A stretch of DNA of 64,000 nt from assembly GCF_900163565.1 (NCBI RefSeq), contig NZ_FUHU01000044.1:124001-188000 (forward strand), written 5' to 3'. The notes beneath the pieces are model-generated. The model was not told the origin of the DNA. It saw only the letters and a program-made list of their open reading frames with translations, and ran no database searches. The translations under genes and the position numbers were made by a program. This DNA comes from Agrococcus casei LMG 22410 (GTDB taxonomy: Bacteria; Actinomycetota; Actinomycetes; Actinomycetales; Microbacteriaceae). Positions 25,771-34,766 of this stretch are shown here, piece after piece; positions within the stretch are counted from its first letter, which is position 1, and each line of letters opens with the position of its first letter.

Positions 25771-27081
25771 CTATGACTTGTCGCTAATGGATGTCTGTTG
25801 TGGCTGCTCAAGCTGGCCGCCGGTTCGACCCGACTTGAGCTTCGCCATCATGATTCCGATGAATGAGAAGCGGCCCTGCTGCTTGTTGAGCACGTCGATG
25901 CCGACTGCGACGAGCAGCACGAGTCCCTTGATGACCTGCATGCGGTCGGTCGGAACACCGACCAGCTGCAGACCGTTGTTCAGGACTGCCATGACGAGGC
26001 CACCGATGACCGCTCCGAAGACGGTGCCGATGCCGCCTGCGACAGCCGCACCTCCGATGAAGACTCCGGCGATCGCGTCGAGCTCCCACATGGTGCCGTC
26101 ACCGGGGCCTGCGGCGCCAGCACGGGCAGCCCACAGCATGCCGGCGACACCGGCAAGCGTCGACATGTTCATCATCACGAAGAAGTCGGTGCGACGGGAG
26201 TTCACGCCCGAGAGCTCAGCAGCCCTGCGGTTGCCGCCGACTGCGTAGATGTGGCGGCCGATCTTGGTGCGGCTGGTGAGGAACGCGTAGAACAGGATCA
26301 GCACCGCGAGAATGATGCCCGAGAACGGGAAGCTGGTGCCGACACGGCCGCTGGCGAACAGCAGCGTCGCGTAGATGACGACTGCCGAGAGCAGGCCGGT
26401 GCGTGCGACGACTACCCAGACGGGCTCGAGCATGGCGCCCGAGCTCTTGCGCTTGGCACGCGAGCGCACCTGGAAGAAGATGATCGCGAGCACGACGATG
26501 AGGCCGAGCAGCAGCGTGAGGTTGTTGTAGGGAGTCGCGGGGCCGACTTCAGGCAGGTAGCCGTAGAGCGCCTGGCGGAAGCCGTCGGGAACAGCGACGG
26601 TCTGCGCCTGGCCGACCCACTGCTGAGCACCGCGCCAGATCATCATGCCCGCAAGGGTCACGATGAATGCGGGAATCCCCACGTAGGCGACCCAAAATCC
26701 TTGGAAGGCTCCGATTGCGGCGCCGAGCGCGATGCCGAGCAGGATGCCCGCCCACCACGGCAGGCCCCAGTCGCGCATCGAAGTGGCCACTACGATGCCG
26801 ACGAATGCGGCCACCGACCCCACCGAGAGGTCGATGTGGCCGGTGATGATCACCATCACCATGCCCACCGAGAGGATCAGGATGAACGAATACGCCTGCA
26901 CGAGGTTGATCACGTTGCCCGAGGAGAGCGTGGTGCCGTTCGTCCAGATCTGGAAGATCATGATGATGATCACGAGCGCGCCGAGGATGCTCAGCTGCTT
27001 CAGGGAACCCCGGCGGCCGAAGATCAGCCAGATGTCGCTTGCACGGAACCCGCGGCGCTCTTTGGTGTTGTCAGCGGTCAT
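25771..27081 (-). CDS. mmsB: multiple monosaccharide ABC transporter permease
   Basis: A 436-residue membrane permease (GguB/MmsB type) with about ten hydrophobic segments. Motifs: GMVMVIITGHIDLSVGS and the EAA-like region in AVGGNRRAAELSGVNSRR, plus GGIGTVFGAVIGGLVM. The polar insert near residue 200 (FQVRSRAKRKSS) is typical of this long subfamily. The start overlaps the mmsA stop by 4 bases. The sugar is not fixed by sequence; xylose, glucose, galactose or arabinose are used by relatives. Confidence 0.92.
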   Translation of the reverse strand: MTADNTKERRGFRASDIWLIFGRRGSLKQLSILGALVIIIMIFQIWTNGTTLSSGNVINLVQAYSFILILSVGMVMVIITGHIDLSVGSVAAFVGIVVATSMRDWGLPWWAGILLGIALGAAIGAFQGFWVAYVGIPAFIVTLAGMMIWRGAQQWVGQAQTVAVPDGFRQALYGYLPEVGPATPYNNLTLLLGLIVVLAIIFFQVRSRAKRKSSGAMLEPVWVVVARTGLLSAVVIYATLLFASGRVGTSFPFSGIILAVLILFYAFLTSRTKIGRHIYAVGGNRRAAELSGVNSRRTDFFVMMNMSTLAGVAGMLWAARAGAAGPGDGTMWELDAIAGVFIGGAAVAGGIGTVFGAVIGGLVMAVLNNGLQLVGVPTDRMQVIKGLVLLVAVGIDVLNKQQGRFSFIGIMMAKLKSGRTGGQLEQPQQTSISDKS

Positions 27082-28634
27082 GCCGCGTGTCCCTTCTGTG
27101 TCGGCGCCATGTGGCGCATGACGGTCTCCTGATCAACCCGTGCGGCATCGAGCTCGCCGGTGATCTCGCCTTCGAAAATCGTGTAGATGCGATCGGCCAT
27201 GCCGATCAGTTCGGGCAGCTCTGACGAGATGAGCACGATGGCCTTGCCCTCGTCTGCCAGCCTGCGGATGATCTGGTAGATCTCAGCCTTGGCGCCGACA
27301 TCGATGCCGCGCGTGGGCTCGTCGAGGATCAGCAGCTCAGGCTGCGTGAACATCCACTTGGCGAGCACGACCTTCTGCTGGTTGCCGCCAGACAGCGTGT
27401 CGACGCCGGCCTCGACCGTGGGCGACTTGATGCGCAGGTCTTTTCGGTATTCCTCGGCGTAGCGCGCCTCGTCGAGGTCGTCGACGACGCTGCCCTTCGA
27501 GATGCGTCCGAGCTTCGCAGCGACGATCGATCGCTTGATCGTGTCGAGCAGGTTGAGCCCCAGCGACTTGCGGTCTTCGCTCACGTAGGCGATGCCCGCC
27601 TTGATCGCATCCTTGACCGTGCGGATCTTCGCAGGCTCGCCGTGCATGAACGCCTCTCCCGAGACCTTCACGCCGTACGACTGGCCGAAGATGCTCATCG
27701 CAAGCTCGGTGCGTCCGGCGCCCATGAGGCCCGCGAAACCGACGACCTCACCGGCGCGAACCCTGAAGCTGGAGTTCTTCGCAACGAGCCTGGTCGTGTC
27801 GAGCGGGTGCTGCACCGTCCAGTCGCGCACCTCGAACATGACGTCGCCGATCCTCGACGACTTCTCGGGGAATCTGTTGCCGAGCGTGCGGCCGACCATG
27901 CCGCGAATGATGCGGTCCTCGTCGACCGTGCCGTCGACGCTGAGCGTCTCGATCGACTTGCCGTCGCGGATGATCGTGATGCTGTCAGAGATCTGCTCGA
28001 TCTCGGCGAGCTTGTGCGAGATCATGATCGACGTCATGCCCTCGGCCTTGAGGTCGGTGATCAGGCGCAGCAGCTGCTGCGAGTCGTGCTCGTTGAGCGC
28101 AGCCGTCGGCTCATCGAGGATGAGCAGCTTGACGTCCTTCTCGAGGGCCTTGGCAATCTCGACCAGCTGCTGCTTGCCGACGCCGAGGTACTTGATCGGA
28201 GTGTCGGGGTCTTCGCGCAGCTGCACGCGCTGGAGCAGCTCATTGGTGCGGCGACGTGCTTCGTCCCAGTCGATGCGGCCCATCGACGTGATCTCGTTGC
28301 CGAGGAAGATGTTCTCGGTGATCGAGAGCTCGGGAATCAGCGCGAGCTCCTGGTGGATGATCGCGATGCCGGCCTCTTCGCTGGCGTTGATGCCGCTGAA
28401 CCGGCGCACGCTTCCGTCGTAGCGGATGTCGCCCGTGTACGTTCCCGCCGGATAGACGCCCGAGAGCACCTTCATCAGCGTGGACTTGCCCGCGCCGTTC
28501 TCGCCGCAGATCGCATGGATCTCACCGCGTCGAACCGCGAGGTTGACCGAGTCGAGCGCTTTGACACCTGGGAACTCCTTGGTGATATTCACCATTTCGA
28601 GCAGGTTCGCGTCTTCGTGTGCCACTTTCACCAC
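27078..28634 (-). CDS. mmsA: multiple monosaccharide ABC transporter ATP-binding protein
   Basis: A 518-residue protein with two ABC ATPase domains. The first has Walker A GENGAGKSTLMK, signature YLGVGKQQLVEIAK and Walker B LLILDEPTAAL. The second has a degenerate P-loop, signature LSGGNQQKVVLAKW and LLILDEPTRGID. It powers the permease. The start is taken at GTG 28634, 24 bases after the end of the ROK regulator gene on the same strand, so all may form one operon. Confidence 0.94.
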   Translation of the reverse strand: MVKVAHEDANLLEMVNITKEFPGVKALDSVNLAVRRGEIHAICGENGAGKSTLMKVLSGVYPAGTYTGDIRYDGSVRRFSGINASEEAGIAIIHQELALIPELSITENIFLGNEITSMGRIDWDEARRRTNELLQRVQLREDPDTPIKYLGVGKQQLVEIAKALEKDVKLLILDEPTAALNEHDSQQLLRLITDLKAEGMTSIMISHKLAEIEQISDSITIIRDGKSIETLSVDGTVDEDRIIRGMVGRTLGNRFPEKSSRIGDVMFEVRDWTVQHPLDTTRLVAKNSSFRVRAGEVVGFAGLMGAGRTELAMSIFGQSYGVKVSGEAFMHGEPAKIRTVKDAIKAGIAYVSEDRKSLGLNLLDTIKRSIVAAKLGRISKGSVVDDLDEARYAEEYRKDLRIKSPTVEAGVDTLSGGNQQKVVLAKWMFTQPELLILDEPTRGIDVGAKAEIYQIIRRLADEGKAIVLISSELPELIGMADRIYTIFEGEITGELDAARVDQETVMRHMAPTQKGHAA

Positions 28635-28658
28635 CTTGTGAGCTGTTGATGTAGAAAC

Positions 28659-29891
28659 TTACGATGCCGAAGAGTTGTTGTCAACATCTGAAAGCAAGAT
28701 GTTATCTGCGTCGTCGATCAGATACGCAGACTCGTCCGCGCGGTCGAAGGCGAGCGAGGCCGCTCCGCGTGCGCTTCCGGCCTCGCCGAGCCGCGAGAGC
28801 TCGACGCGAGTGCGTTCAGCCACTGAGGGAATCGCGAAGCGCGCGAAGCCCTCACGCACCGGGTCGAGCAGCACGTCGCCCGTCTCGCTGAGCGGCCCGC
28901 CGATGATCACGAGCTTCGATCCGAGGATGTTCACGGCAGACGCGATCGACTGCCCGAGCGCCTGGCCAGCATCCTGCACGACGCGCATGGTGGCGCGGTG
29001 CCTGGTGCTCGCGAGCTCACCCAGTTCAGATCGCGAGACCGAGCGTCCGAAGGCCTCGCTCAGGTATTGCAGAATGACCGGAGTCGCGGCAACCGTCTCG
29101 AGGCAGCCGCGGTTTCCGCACCGGCACAGGGCACCCGTGGGGTCGACCGTCGAGTGGCCGATCTCGCCGGCGATGCCGAATCCGCCGGTGTAGAGGTGGC
29201 CGTCGGCGACGATGCCGGCACCGATTCCGGTGCCGATCTTCACGAACAGGAAGTCGTCGATCTCGCTGCCAGAGCCCCACGCGCGCTCGGCGAGCGCACC
29301 GACATCCGCGTCGTTCGCGAGCTCGACCCGAATGCCGAGAGCCGTCGACACGTCATCTGCTGACCGACCGACCCACTCGGGCAGGATCGTGCCGTCGACC
29401 ACGACGCCTCGCTCCCGGTCGACGGGGCCTGGCACGCCGAACACAATGCCGGCGATGTCGTCCGTGGTGCGCTCCAGCTCGCCGAGGCTCGCGTGCAGCA
29501 GCTGCCGCACATCCGCCAATGCCTGCTCCGCAGGAGTCTCAGGCGTCATCGCGACGCGCTTCTCGAGCAGCAGCTCGCGCCCCGGCTTCAGCACCGCGAT
29601 GCCGATGTGGCTGCGGCCGAGGTCGATGCCGACAGCCACCGTGCGACTGGCCGTGCGAGGGGTCACGAGCGTCGCCCTGCGCCCCGACGCGACGGTCGAG
29701 CTGGTCTCGAGCATGCCGCGACCGCGCAGGGCCTTGACGATCGACGAGACGCTGCCGTTCGAGAGCCGAGTGCGCCGTGCGAGCTCTGACTGCGTGGCCG
29801 GTCCGTTCGACAGCAGGTCGCGCAGAATCGCGCGCTCGTTGCTGACGCGCAGCGCTGCGGTGGATCCCGGACGTCGGTGGCCTCGTTGCAT
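28659..29891 (-). CDS. ROK-family transcriptional regulator (XylR/NagC type)
   Basis: A 410-residue repressor. The N-terminal winged helix has TQSELARRTRLSNGSVSSIV (about residues 33-52); the C-terminal ROK sugar-binding domain has VAVGIDLGRSHIGIA, GIGAGIVADG, GEIGHSTVDP and the zinc motif CRCGNRGCLE. It probably represses the sugar importer downstream and the divergent ROK kinase until sugar binds. ATG 29891 gives the normal start; the upstream 20 codons are rejected. Confidence 0.91.
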   Translation of the reverse strand: MQRGHRRPGSTAALRVSNERAILRDLLSNGPATQSELARRTRLSNGSVSSIVKALRGRGMLETSSTVASGRRATLVTPRTASRTVAVGIDLGRSHIGIAVLKPGRELLLEKRVAMTPETPAEQALADVRQLLHASLGELERTTDDIAGIVFGVPGPVDRERGVVVDGTILPEWVGRSADDVSTALGIRVELANDADVGALAERAWGSGSEIDDFLFVKIGTGIGAGIVADGHLYTGGFGIAGEIGHSTVDPTGALCRCGNRGCLETVAATPVILQYLSEAFGRSVSRSELGELASTRHRATMRVVQDAGQALGQSIASAVNILGSKLVIIGGPLSETGDVLLDPVREGFARFAIPSVAERTRVELSRLGEAGSARGAASLAFDRADESAYLIDDADNILLSDVDNNSSAS

Positions 29892-29965
29892 GTCGCTATA
29901 GTTGTCGGTATCGGTCCTTGCTGTCAAGACGTGAACGCAAGACCGGCTCATTCAGGAAGGCCAAG

Positions 29966-30910
29966 ATGACCTCAGCAACGTCGCTGCCCAGCGTCATCGC
30001 CGTCGACGTCGGCGGCACGAAGATCGAGGCCGCCGTCGTGACCGCAGGCGGCGCAGTGCTGGCCGAGACGCGCATCCGCGTGACGACCGGCGCAGCCGCC
30101 GCAGCCTCTGCTGAAGCGTTCGCCGACGCGCTGCTCACGACCGTGCGCAAGGTTCGCGAGCATCCGCTGGCGGCAGGCATCTCGAGCATCGGCATCGGCG
30201 CCGCCGGCCCCGTCAACCTGCCAGAGGGCACCATCAGCCCCATCAACCTGCCGGCCGTGCGCGACTTCGAGATCGTGCGCCGCGTGCAGCAGGCGACCGG
30301 CCTCGACGATGTTCGGCTCAGGCTCGACGGCACCTGCATCGCCCTGGCCGAGTTCTGGCTCGGGGCAGCGGCAGGCGTGCAGAACGCAATCGCCTTCGTC
30401 GTCTCGACCGGCATCGGCGGCGGCATCGTGGCCGACGGCCGGGTGATCGCCGGGGCCTCGGGCAATGCGGGGCACCTGGGGCAGCTTGTGGTCGACACGC
30501 CTGTGAACGGCGACGTCTTCGGCGCGACAGCCGAGGGGCAGGCATCCGGCAAGTACACGGTCGAGTGGGCACGGGCCCACGGATGGTCGGGCACGTCGGG
30601 CGAAGAGCTCAGCGCGGCAGTGCGGGCGGGCGATGCCCTTGCGCTCGAAGCGGTCGCACGCTCAGCCTCTGCGCTGGGGCGCGGACTGGCCAGCGTCGCC
30701 AATCTGCTGAACACCGAGCTCGCCGTCATGGGCGGAGGGTTCTCGTACGTGACCGACGACTACCCGTCGCAGGTCGAGCGCATCGCCCGAGAGCACAGCG
30801 TCAATGCCTACGGCCGCGAGCTGCGCGTCGTGCGCGCTGGCCTCGGCAAGGACGCACCGCTCGTCGGAGCCGCCGCCCAGGTGCTGCGAGCCGACCTGCT
30901 CAGCCTCTAG
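29966..30910 (+). CDS. ROK-family sugar kinase lacking the zinc Cys cluster
   Basis: A 314-residue kinase-like protein, divergent from the ROK regulator. The N-terminal phosphate loop is VIAVDVGGTKIEAAVV, then GIGAAGPVNLPEGTI, RLDGTCIALAEFWLG (catalytic Asp), and STGIGGGIVADG. The usual ROK motif CxCGxxGCxE is missing: the region reads DVFGATAEGQASGKY, keeping only the E-xx-ASG part. Zinc binding and perhaps specificity are therefore altered. ATG 29966 has AGGAAGG upstream. The likely role is phosphorylating the imported sugar. Confidence 0.88.
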   Translation: MTSATSLPSVIAVDVGGTKIEAAVVTAGGAVLAETRIRVTTGAAAAASAEAFADALLTTVRKVREHPLAAGISSIGIGAAGPVNLPEGTISPINLPAVRDFEIVRRVQQATGLDDVRLRLDGTCIALAEFWLGAAAGVQNAIAFVVSTGIGGGIVADGRVIAGASGNAGHLGQLVVDTPVNGDVFGATAEGQASGKYTVEWARAHGWSGTSGEELSAAVRAGDALALEAVARSASALGRGLASVANLLNTELAVMGGGFSYVTDDYPSQVERIAREHSVNAYGRELRVVRAGLGKDAPLVGAAAQVLRADLLSL

Positions 30911-31563
30911 CCGACAGCCGAGATCGCGCACCACGCGGTGTGCGTCTCCCCTGGCTCGAGCCGCACGAGCCCGCTGCCCGAGTTGAACGCATCGGGCGCG
31001 CAGGTCATGGGCTCGACCGCGAGGCCTGCCCTGTGCAGCTCCGGCTCGGGTCTGTCTGCCGTGTGCACCTGCACCCAGGCTGAGCGTGCATCCCAATCCA
31101 TCCGAACACCGACACCGGCTGGGTCTGTCAGCAGCACGCTGCCGGCTCCAGCTGTCTCGAACGCGTGGTCGATTTCGGCACTGCCGATCGGCCTGCCGGC
31201 GCGAAAGTCGAACCGCGCTGGGTCATGTTCGACGGCGACCGTGTCACCGGGCAGCAGCCGGTCGCCGTCGGCCAGCATGACCCGCTCGGCCGCGAGCTTC
31301 GCGATCGCCCGCTTCTCGCCCGGGTTGAGCAGCCCCTTCTCCTTCGGCGAGGGTTCGAGGGCGACACGGCCGCCGCGGAGTCGTGCGCCGCCGTGGATGC
31401 GCTCGAGCACACCCTCGCCCGCGAGCAGCTCGATATCGCGCCGCACGGTCATGAGTGAGACTTCGAGCTTGTCTGCCAGGTCTCGAACGCGCACGGTGCC
31501 GCGATCGCGCACTTCCTGCACGATGCGCTCGCGTCGGTCAGGTCCGAGATCTGTCGTGGCCAT
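30907..31563 (-). CDS. chimeric protein: DeoR-type HTH fused to aldose 1-epimerase C-terminus
   Basis: One open frame of 218 residues. Residues about 8-60 are a DeoR helix-turn-helix (RRERIVQEVRDRGTVRVRDL, SLMTVRRDIELL, IHGGARL). From about residue 105 the sequence matches the end of aldose 1-epimerases: FDFRAGRPIGSAEIDHAF and finally MTCAPDAFNSGSGL, RLEPGET. The sugar-phosphate sensing domain of DeoR and the first two thirds of the epimerase are absent, so an in-frame deletion between two neighbouring genes is the simplest origin. Starts 6 nt after a TAGGGT box, so it is likely still transcribed. Whether it binds DNA or sugar is unknown. Confidence 0.8.
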   Translation of the reverse strand: MATTDLGPDRRERIVQEVRDRGTVRVRDLADKLEVSLMTVRRDIELLAGEGVLERIHGGARLRGGRVALEPSPKEKGLLNPGEKRAIAKLAAERVMLADGDRLLPGDTVAVEHDPARFDFRAGRPIGSAEIDHAFETAGAGSVLLTDPAGVGVRMDWDARSAWVQVHTADRPEPELHRAGLAVEPMTCAPDAFNSGSGLVRLEPGETHTAWCAISAVG

Positions 31564-31569
31564 GCCGCA

Positions 31570-31575
31570 ACCCTA
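31570..31575 (-). promoter_or_regulatory. putative -10 box of the DeoR/epimerase fusion (leaderless)
   Basis: Minus-strand TAGGGT lies 6 nt before ATG 31563. Confidence 0.4.
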
Positions 31576-31643
31576 TGCGCGATACCGTTCGTTCGGCAAT
31601 GCGAATCTGTTCGTCAGTGATCGATTCGCCAGTGATCGATTCT

Positions 31644-33500
31644 TCAGCGATCGAACTGGCGCTGCGCCTGCGACAGCTCGAAGTAGGCGCCCTGGGCCGC
31701 AAGCAGCTCATCGTGCGTGCCGCTCTCGACGATGCGGCCGGCATCGACAACGTGGATCTCGTCGGCATGCTGCACCGTCGAGAGCCTGTGGGCGATTGCG
31801 ATCACGGTGCGTCCGCGGGATGCGGCGTCCAGCGCCTGCTGCACGACCCGTTCAGAGACCGTGTCGAGTGCGCTTGTCGCCTCGTCGAGCACGAGCACAG
31901 CGGGGTCTTTCAGCAGCACGCGTGCGATCGCGATGCGCTGCTTGTCTCCGCCCGACAAGCGGTAGCCGCGCTCCCCCACGACTGTCTCGAAACGGTCGGG
32001 AAACCGGTCGATCGTCTCGAGGATGTTCGCATCGCGGCATGCCCGCACGAGGTCGTCTTCGGTCGCATCAGGCTTCGCGTAGCGGAGGTTCTCGGCGATA
32101 GAGGCGTGGAAGAGGTATGGCTCCTGGCTCACGATGCCGATGTTGTCGGTCAGCGTCTCGGGGTCGACGTCTCGCACGTCGACGCCTGCGAAGCGCACCG
32201 CTCCGTCGGTGACGTCGTAGAGCCTCGGCACGAGGTAGCCGATCGTCGTCTTGCCGGCTCCCGAGGGCCCGACGAATGCCGCGAAGGTGCCCGGTGAGAC
32301 GGTGAACGAGACACCGGCAAGCGTCGATCGCTCATCTGGTGTCGCGTCTGGGTAACGGAAGGTGACGCTGTCGAACCGGACTTCGCCCATCCGTCGCTCG
32401 TCGACAGGCTTGGGGTCTGCCGGCGGCTCGATGGCCGGCTTGAGGTCGAGGTACTCGAAGATGCGGGCGAACAGCGCACCCGAGGTCTGCAGGTCGAGCG
32501 CGACACGAAGCAGGCCCATCATCGGCATGAGCAGTCTTGCCTGCACCGTGGTGAACGCCACCAGGGTTCCCGCAGTGACGATCGCGTTGCCACCCGTGAT
32601 GATGAAGCCGGCGACCAGGTAGATGATGGCGGGCAGGATCGAGATGATCACGTTGACGATCGCGAAGAAGATCTGGCCGCTCATGGCGAGGCGCACCTGC
32701 AGCCCGACCTGGCGGTCGTTCTCGTCGGCGTAGCGCTTCGACTCGTCGCCCTGGCGCCCGAAGGCCTTGGCCAGCAGAATGCCCGAGACGCTGAGCGCCT
32801 CCTGCGTGATCGCGGTCATGTCGCTCAGCGATTCCTGCGTCTGCGTGGCAATGCGTGCCCTGATCTGACCGACCCTGCGCTGCGCGATCACCAGGATCGG
32901 CATCAGCACAATCGCCACGAGCGTCAGCTGCCACGACAGCACGATCATGGTGATGAGGCTCGCGATCACGGTGACGGTGTTGCCGACTACGCTCGAGACC
33001 GTGTTCTGCAGCACGCCCGCCACACCGCCGACGTCGTTCTGCAGCCTCGACTGAATCACACCCGTTTTCGTGCGGGTGAAGAACGCGAGCTCCATGCGCT
33101 GCAGGTGGTCAAAGAGCTTCGTACGAAGCTCGCCCATGACCGAGTTGCCGACGCGGGCGGTGAGCAGCGACTGCGCAACCCCGATGCCGGCCGAGACCAC
33201 CCACAGGGTCACCATGATGGCGAGCAGTTGCAGCAAGAGCGGCATGTTCACGACGCCGGATGCGGGGAACAGCGCCTCGTCGAACACTCGCTGGATCAGC
33301 AGCGGCGGAAACACCTGGATCGTCGCGACAGCCAGCACCAGCACGATGATGACGATGACCTTGCCGCGGTGAGGCCTGAACAGCTCGGCTATGCGTCCGC
33401 CGAGGTTCGCCACTTTCGGGGCGCTCTGATTCGCGGCTCGCTGTACCGCTTCGTCGCGTGCGCCGACCCTGCCGCCGCGACCGCCCATCCCCATGCTCAT
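31644..33500 (-). CDS. ABC exporter, fused membrane and ATPase domains (MsbA/LmrA type)
   Basis: A 618-residue half-transporter that works as a dimer. The Gly/Arg-rich N-terminus is followed by a six-helix ABC membrane domain (about 50-340), then an ATPase: Walker A GPSGAGKTTIGYL, Q-loop IVSQEPYLF, signature RLSGGDKQRIAIAR, Walker B LVLDEATSALD, and H-loop AHRLSTV. The exported substrate is unknown (lipid, drug or peptide). Short tandem copies of CAGTGATCGATT straddle the 3' end. Confidence 0.93.
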   Translation of the reverse strand: MSMGMGGRGGRVGARDEAVQRAANQSAPKVANLGGRIAELFRPHRGKVIVIIVLVLAVATIQVFPPLLIQRVFDEALFPASGVVNMPLLLQLLAIMVTLWVVSAGIGVAQSLLTARVGNSVMGELRTKLFDHLQRMELAFFTRTKTGVIQSRLQNDVGGVAGVLQNTVSSVVGNTVTVIASLITMIVLSWQLTLVAIVLMPILVIAQRRVGQIRARIATQTQESLSDMTAITQEALSVSGILLAKAFGRQGDESKRYADENDRQVGLQVRLAMSGQIFFAIVNVIISILPAIIYLVAGFIITGGNAIVTAGTLVAFTTVQARLLMPMMGLLRVALDLQTSGALFARIFEYLDLKPAIEPPADPKPVDERRMGEVRFDSVTFRYPDATPDERSTLAGVSFTVSPGTFAAFVGPSGAGKTTIGYLVPRLYDVTDGAVRFAGVDVRDVDPETLTDNIGIVSQEPYLFHASIAENLRYAKPDATEDDLVRACRDANILETIDRFPDRFETVVGERGYRLSGGDKQRIAIARVLLKDPAVLVLDEATSALDTVSERVVQQALDAASRGRTVIAIAHRLSTVQHADEIHVVDAGRIVESGTHDELLAAQGAYFELSQAQRQFDR

Positions 33501-33542
33501 CTGTGCCCAACACTAGTCGACCCCGCCCCTCCCCAATTTTTA

Positions 33543-33591
33543 GGTCGAAAAAGTCTGGCAAAGTACAGTACTTTGCCAGACTTTTTCGACC
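33543..33591. repeat. 49-bp near-perfect palindrome
   Basis: 24 bases starting GGTCGAAAAAGTCTGG are followed by a single A and then their exact reverse complement. It lies between the ABC exporter start and the end of the FtsX gene, both on the minus strand. It could be a strong terminator for the FtsX gene or a protein-binding palindrome. No U-tract follows the stem on the minus strand, apart from TAAAAATT. Confidence 0.85.
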
Positions 33592-33602
33592 CCAAATCGG
33601 GC

Positions 33603-34700
33603 TTAGGGGACCCGCAGAATCGCGACGGGATCGAGGCGGGATGCGCGGATGGCTGGCAATGCGCCGCCGCGCAACGCGGCAATCATCAGGAGCACCGGGA
33701 TGCTCAGAATGAACCCCGCCCGAGGCACGCTGCCGGTCAGGGCCAAGGTGATGCCGCATCCGATGAGCGTGCCGACAACAGCACCGATGACCGCAGCTGC
33801 GGCAGCCGACACCAGCACGCTCGAGACGATCAACGATCTGGTTGCGCCGAGCGCGCGCCGGCGGCCGATGTCTTTCGCGGTCGCGGACACCCTGCCGAAC
33901 TGCACTGCCGCCACCAGCAGTGCAACGATCGCCAGCAGCGCCGACACCGTCTGCCGAGATGATGCGGCCAGCTCGTCGGACACATCGGAGGAAAGTCCGA
34001 CGAGCGCTTCGTTGGTCGTGATCGTCGCCTCGTGCGGCCGTTCGGCAATCAGCAGCCCTCGTGTCGCCGCCTGCACCTGTTCGAGCTGCTGCAAGCTGGT
34101 GACGCTGACGAAGATCGTCAGCACCTGACCTGTGTCGGCTGCGATCAGGACTTCGTCATTCCACGATCCGAGCGGGTCAGCGACGTGCACGCTCTCTACG
34201 ATGTCGGCATCCAGTCCGCCGGTGACGAAGCCCACACCGTCGACTAGCCCCAGCCGCTCAATGACGTCGGCCGAGGCCACAGCCTGACCCGGTGCCAACA
34301 GCCGACCGTCGAGACCCTCGGCGACTTGTGAGACATCACCGAACACGTGACGTGCCGTCACGCCTTCGCCGCCGTCGAATCCGCCAGCATGCACGGTTTT
34401 CGCGGGCCCGGCCGCCAGCACCCATTCCACCCCGGTCAGGGTTGCGAGCTGCTCGACGCTGCGAGCATCCATGTCGGCGCCGCCTTGCGAATCGACAATC
34501 GTGATGAGGCGCCCTTCTGGGGAGTTCATGAGGTCGAGCGTGCGCTGTTGGCTCGCCATCGCGAGCCCTGTCGTCGCAAAGATCGCGATCGCGGCGGCCG
34601 CGACAACACCGGCGAGCACAAGTGTCGGCACAACCGGCCGCCACAGTTTGCGCCACGCATCGATCAGCAGTGATCGCCCAAGAGCCCACACTGCAGTCAC
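33603..34700 (-). CDS. FtsX-like ABC permease (MacB type)
   Basis: A 365-residue membrane protein with the FtsX layout: one N-terminal helix (about 24-50), a large extracytoplasmic domain, and three C-terminal helices (about 240-355) including KDIGRRRALGATRS and the end PAIRASRLDPVAILRVP, typical of MacB/LolC-type permeases. The partner ATPase is not adjacent. The start is GTG 34700. The gene is flanked downstream by the 49-bp palindrome. Confidence 0.85.
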   Translation of the reverse strand: MTAVWALGRSLLIDAWRKLWRPVVPTLVLAGVVAAAAIAIFATTGLAMASQQRTLDLMNSPEGRLITIVDSQGGADMDARSVEQLATLTGVEWVLAAGPAKTVHAGGFDGGEGVTARHVFGDVSQVAEGLDGRLLAPGQAVASADVIERLGLVDGVGFVTGGLDADIVESVHVADPLGSWNDEVLIAADTGQVLTIFVSVTSLQQLEQVQAATRGLLIAERPHEATITTNEALVGLSSDVSDELAASSRQTVSALLAIVALLVAAVQFGRVSATAKDIGRRRALGATRSLIVSSVLVSAAAAAVIGAVVGTLIGCGITLALTGSVPRAGFILSIPVLLMIAALRGGALPAIRASRLDPVAILRVP

Positions 34701-34753
34701 CCTGTCTACGATGCAACAGCATCAACGCTCGCTCCGCGACTGTAGGGCATCGA

Positions 34754-34759
34754 TAGAAT
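34754..34759 (+). promoter_or_regulatory. putative -10 box of lipoprotein gene (leaderless)
   Basis: TAGAAT lies 7 nt before ATG 34767. Confidence 0.45.
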
Positions 34760-34766
34760 CGCCCAC

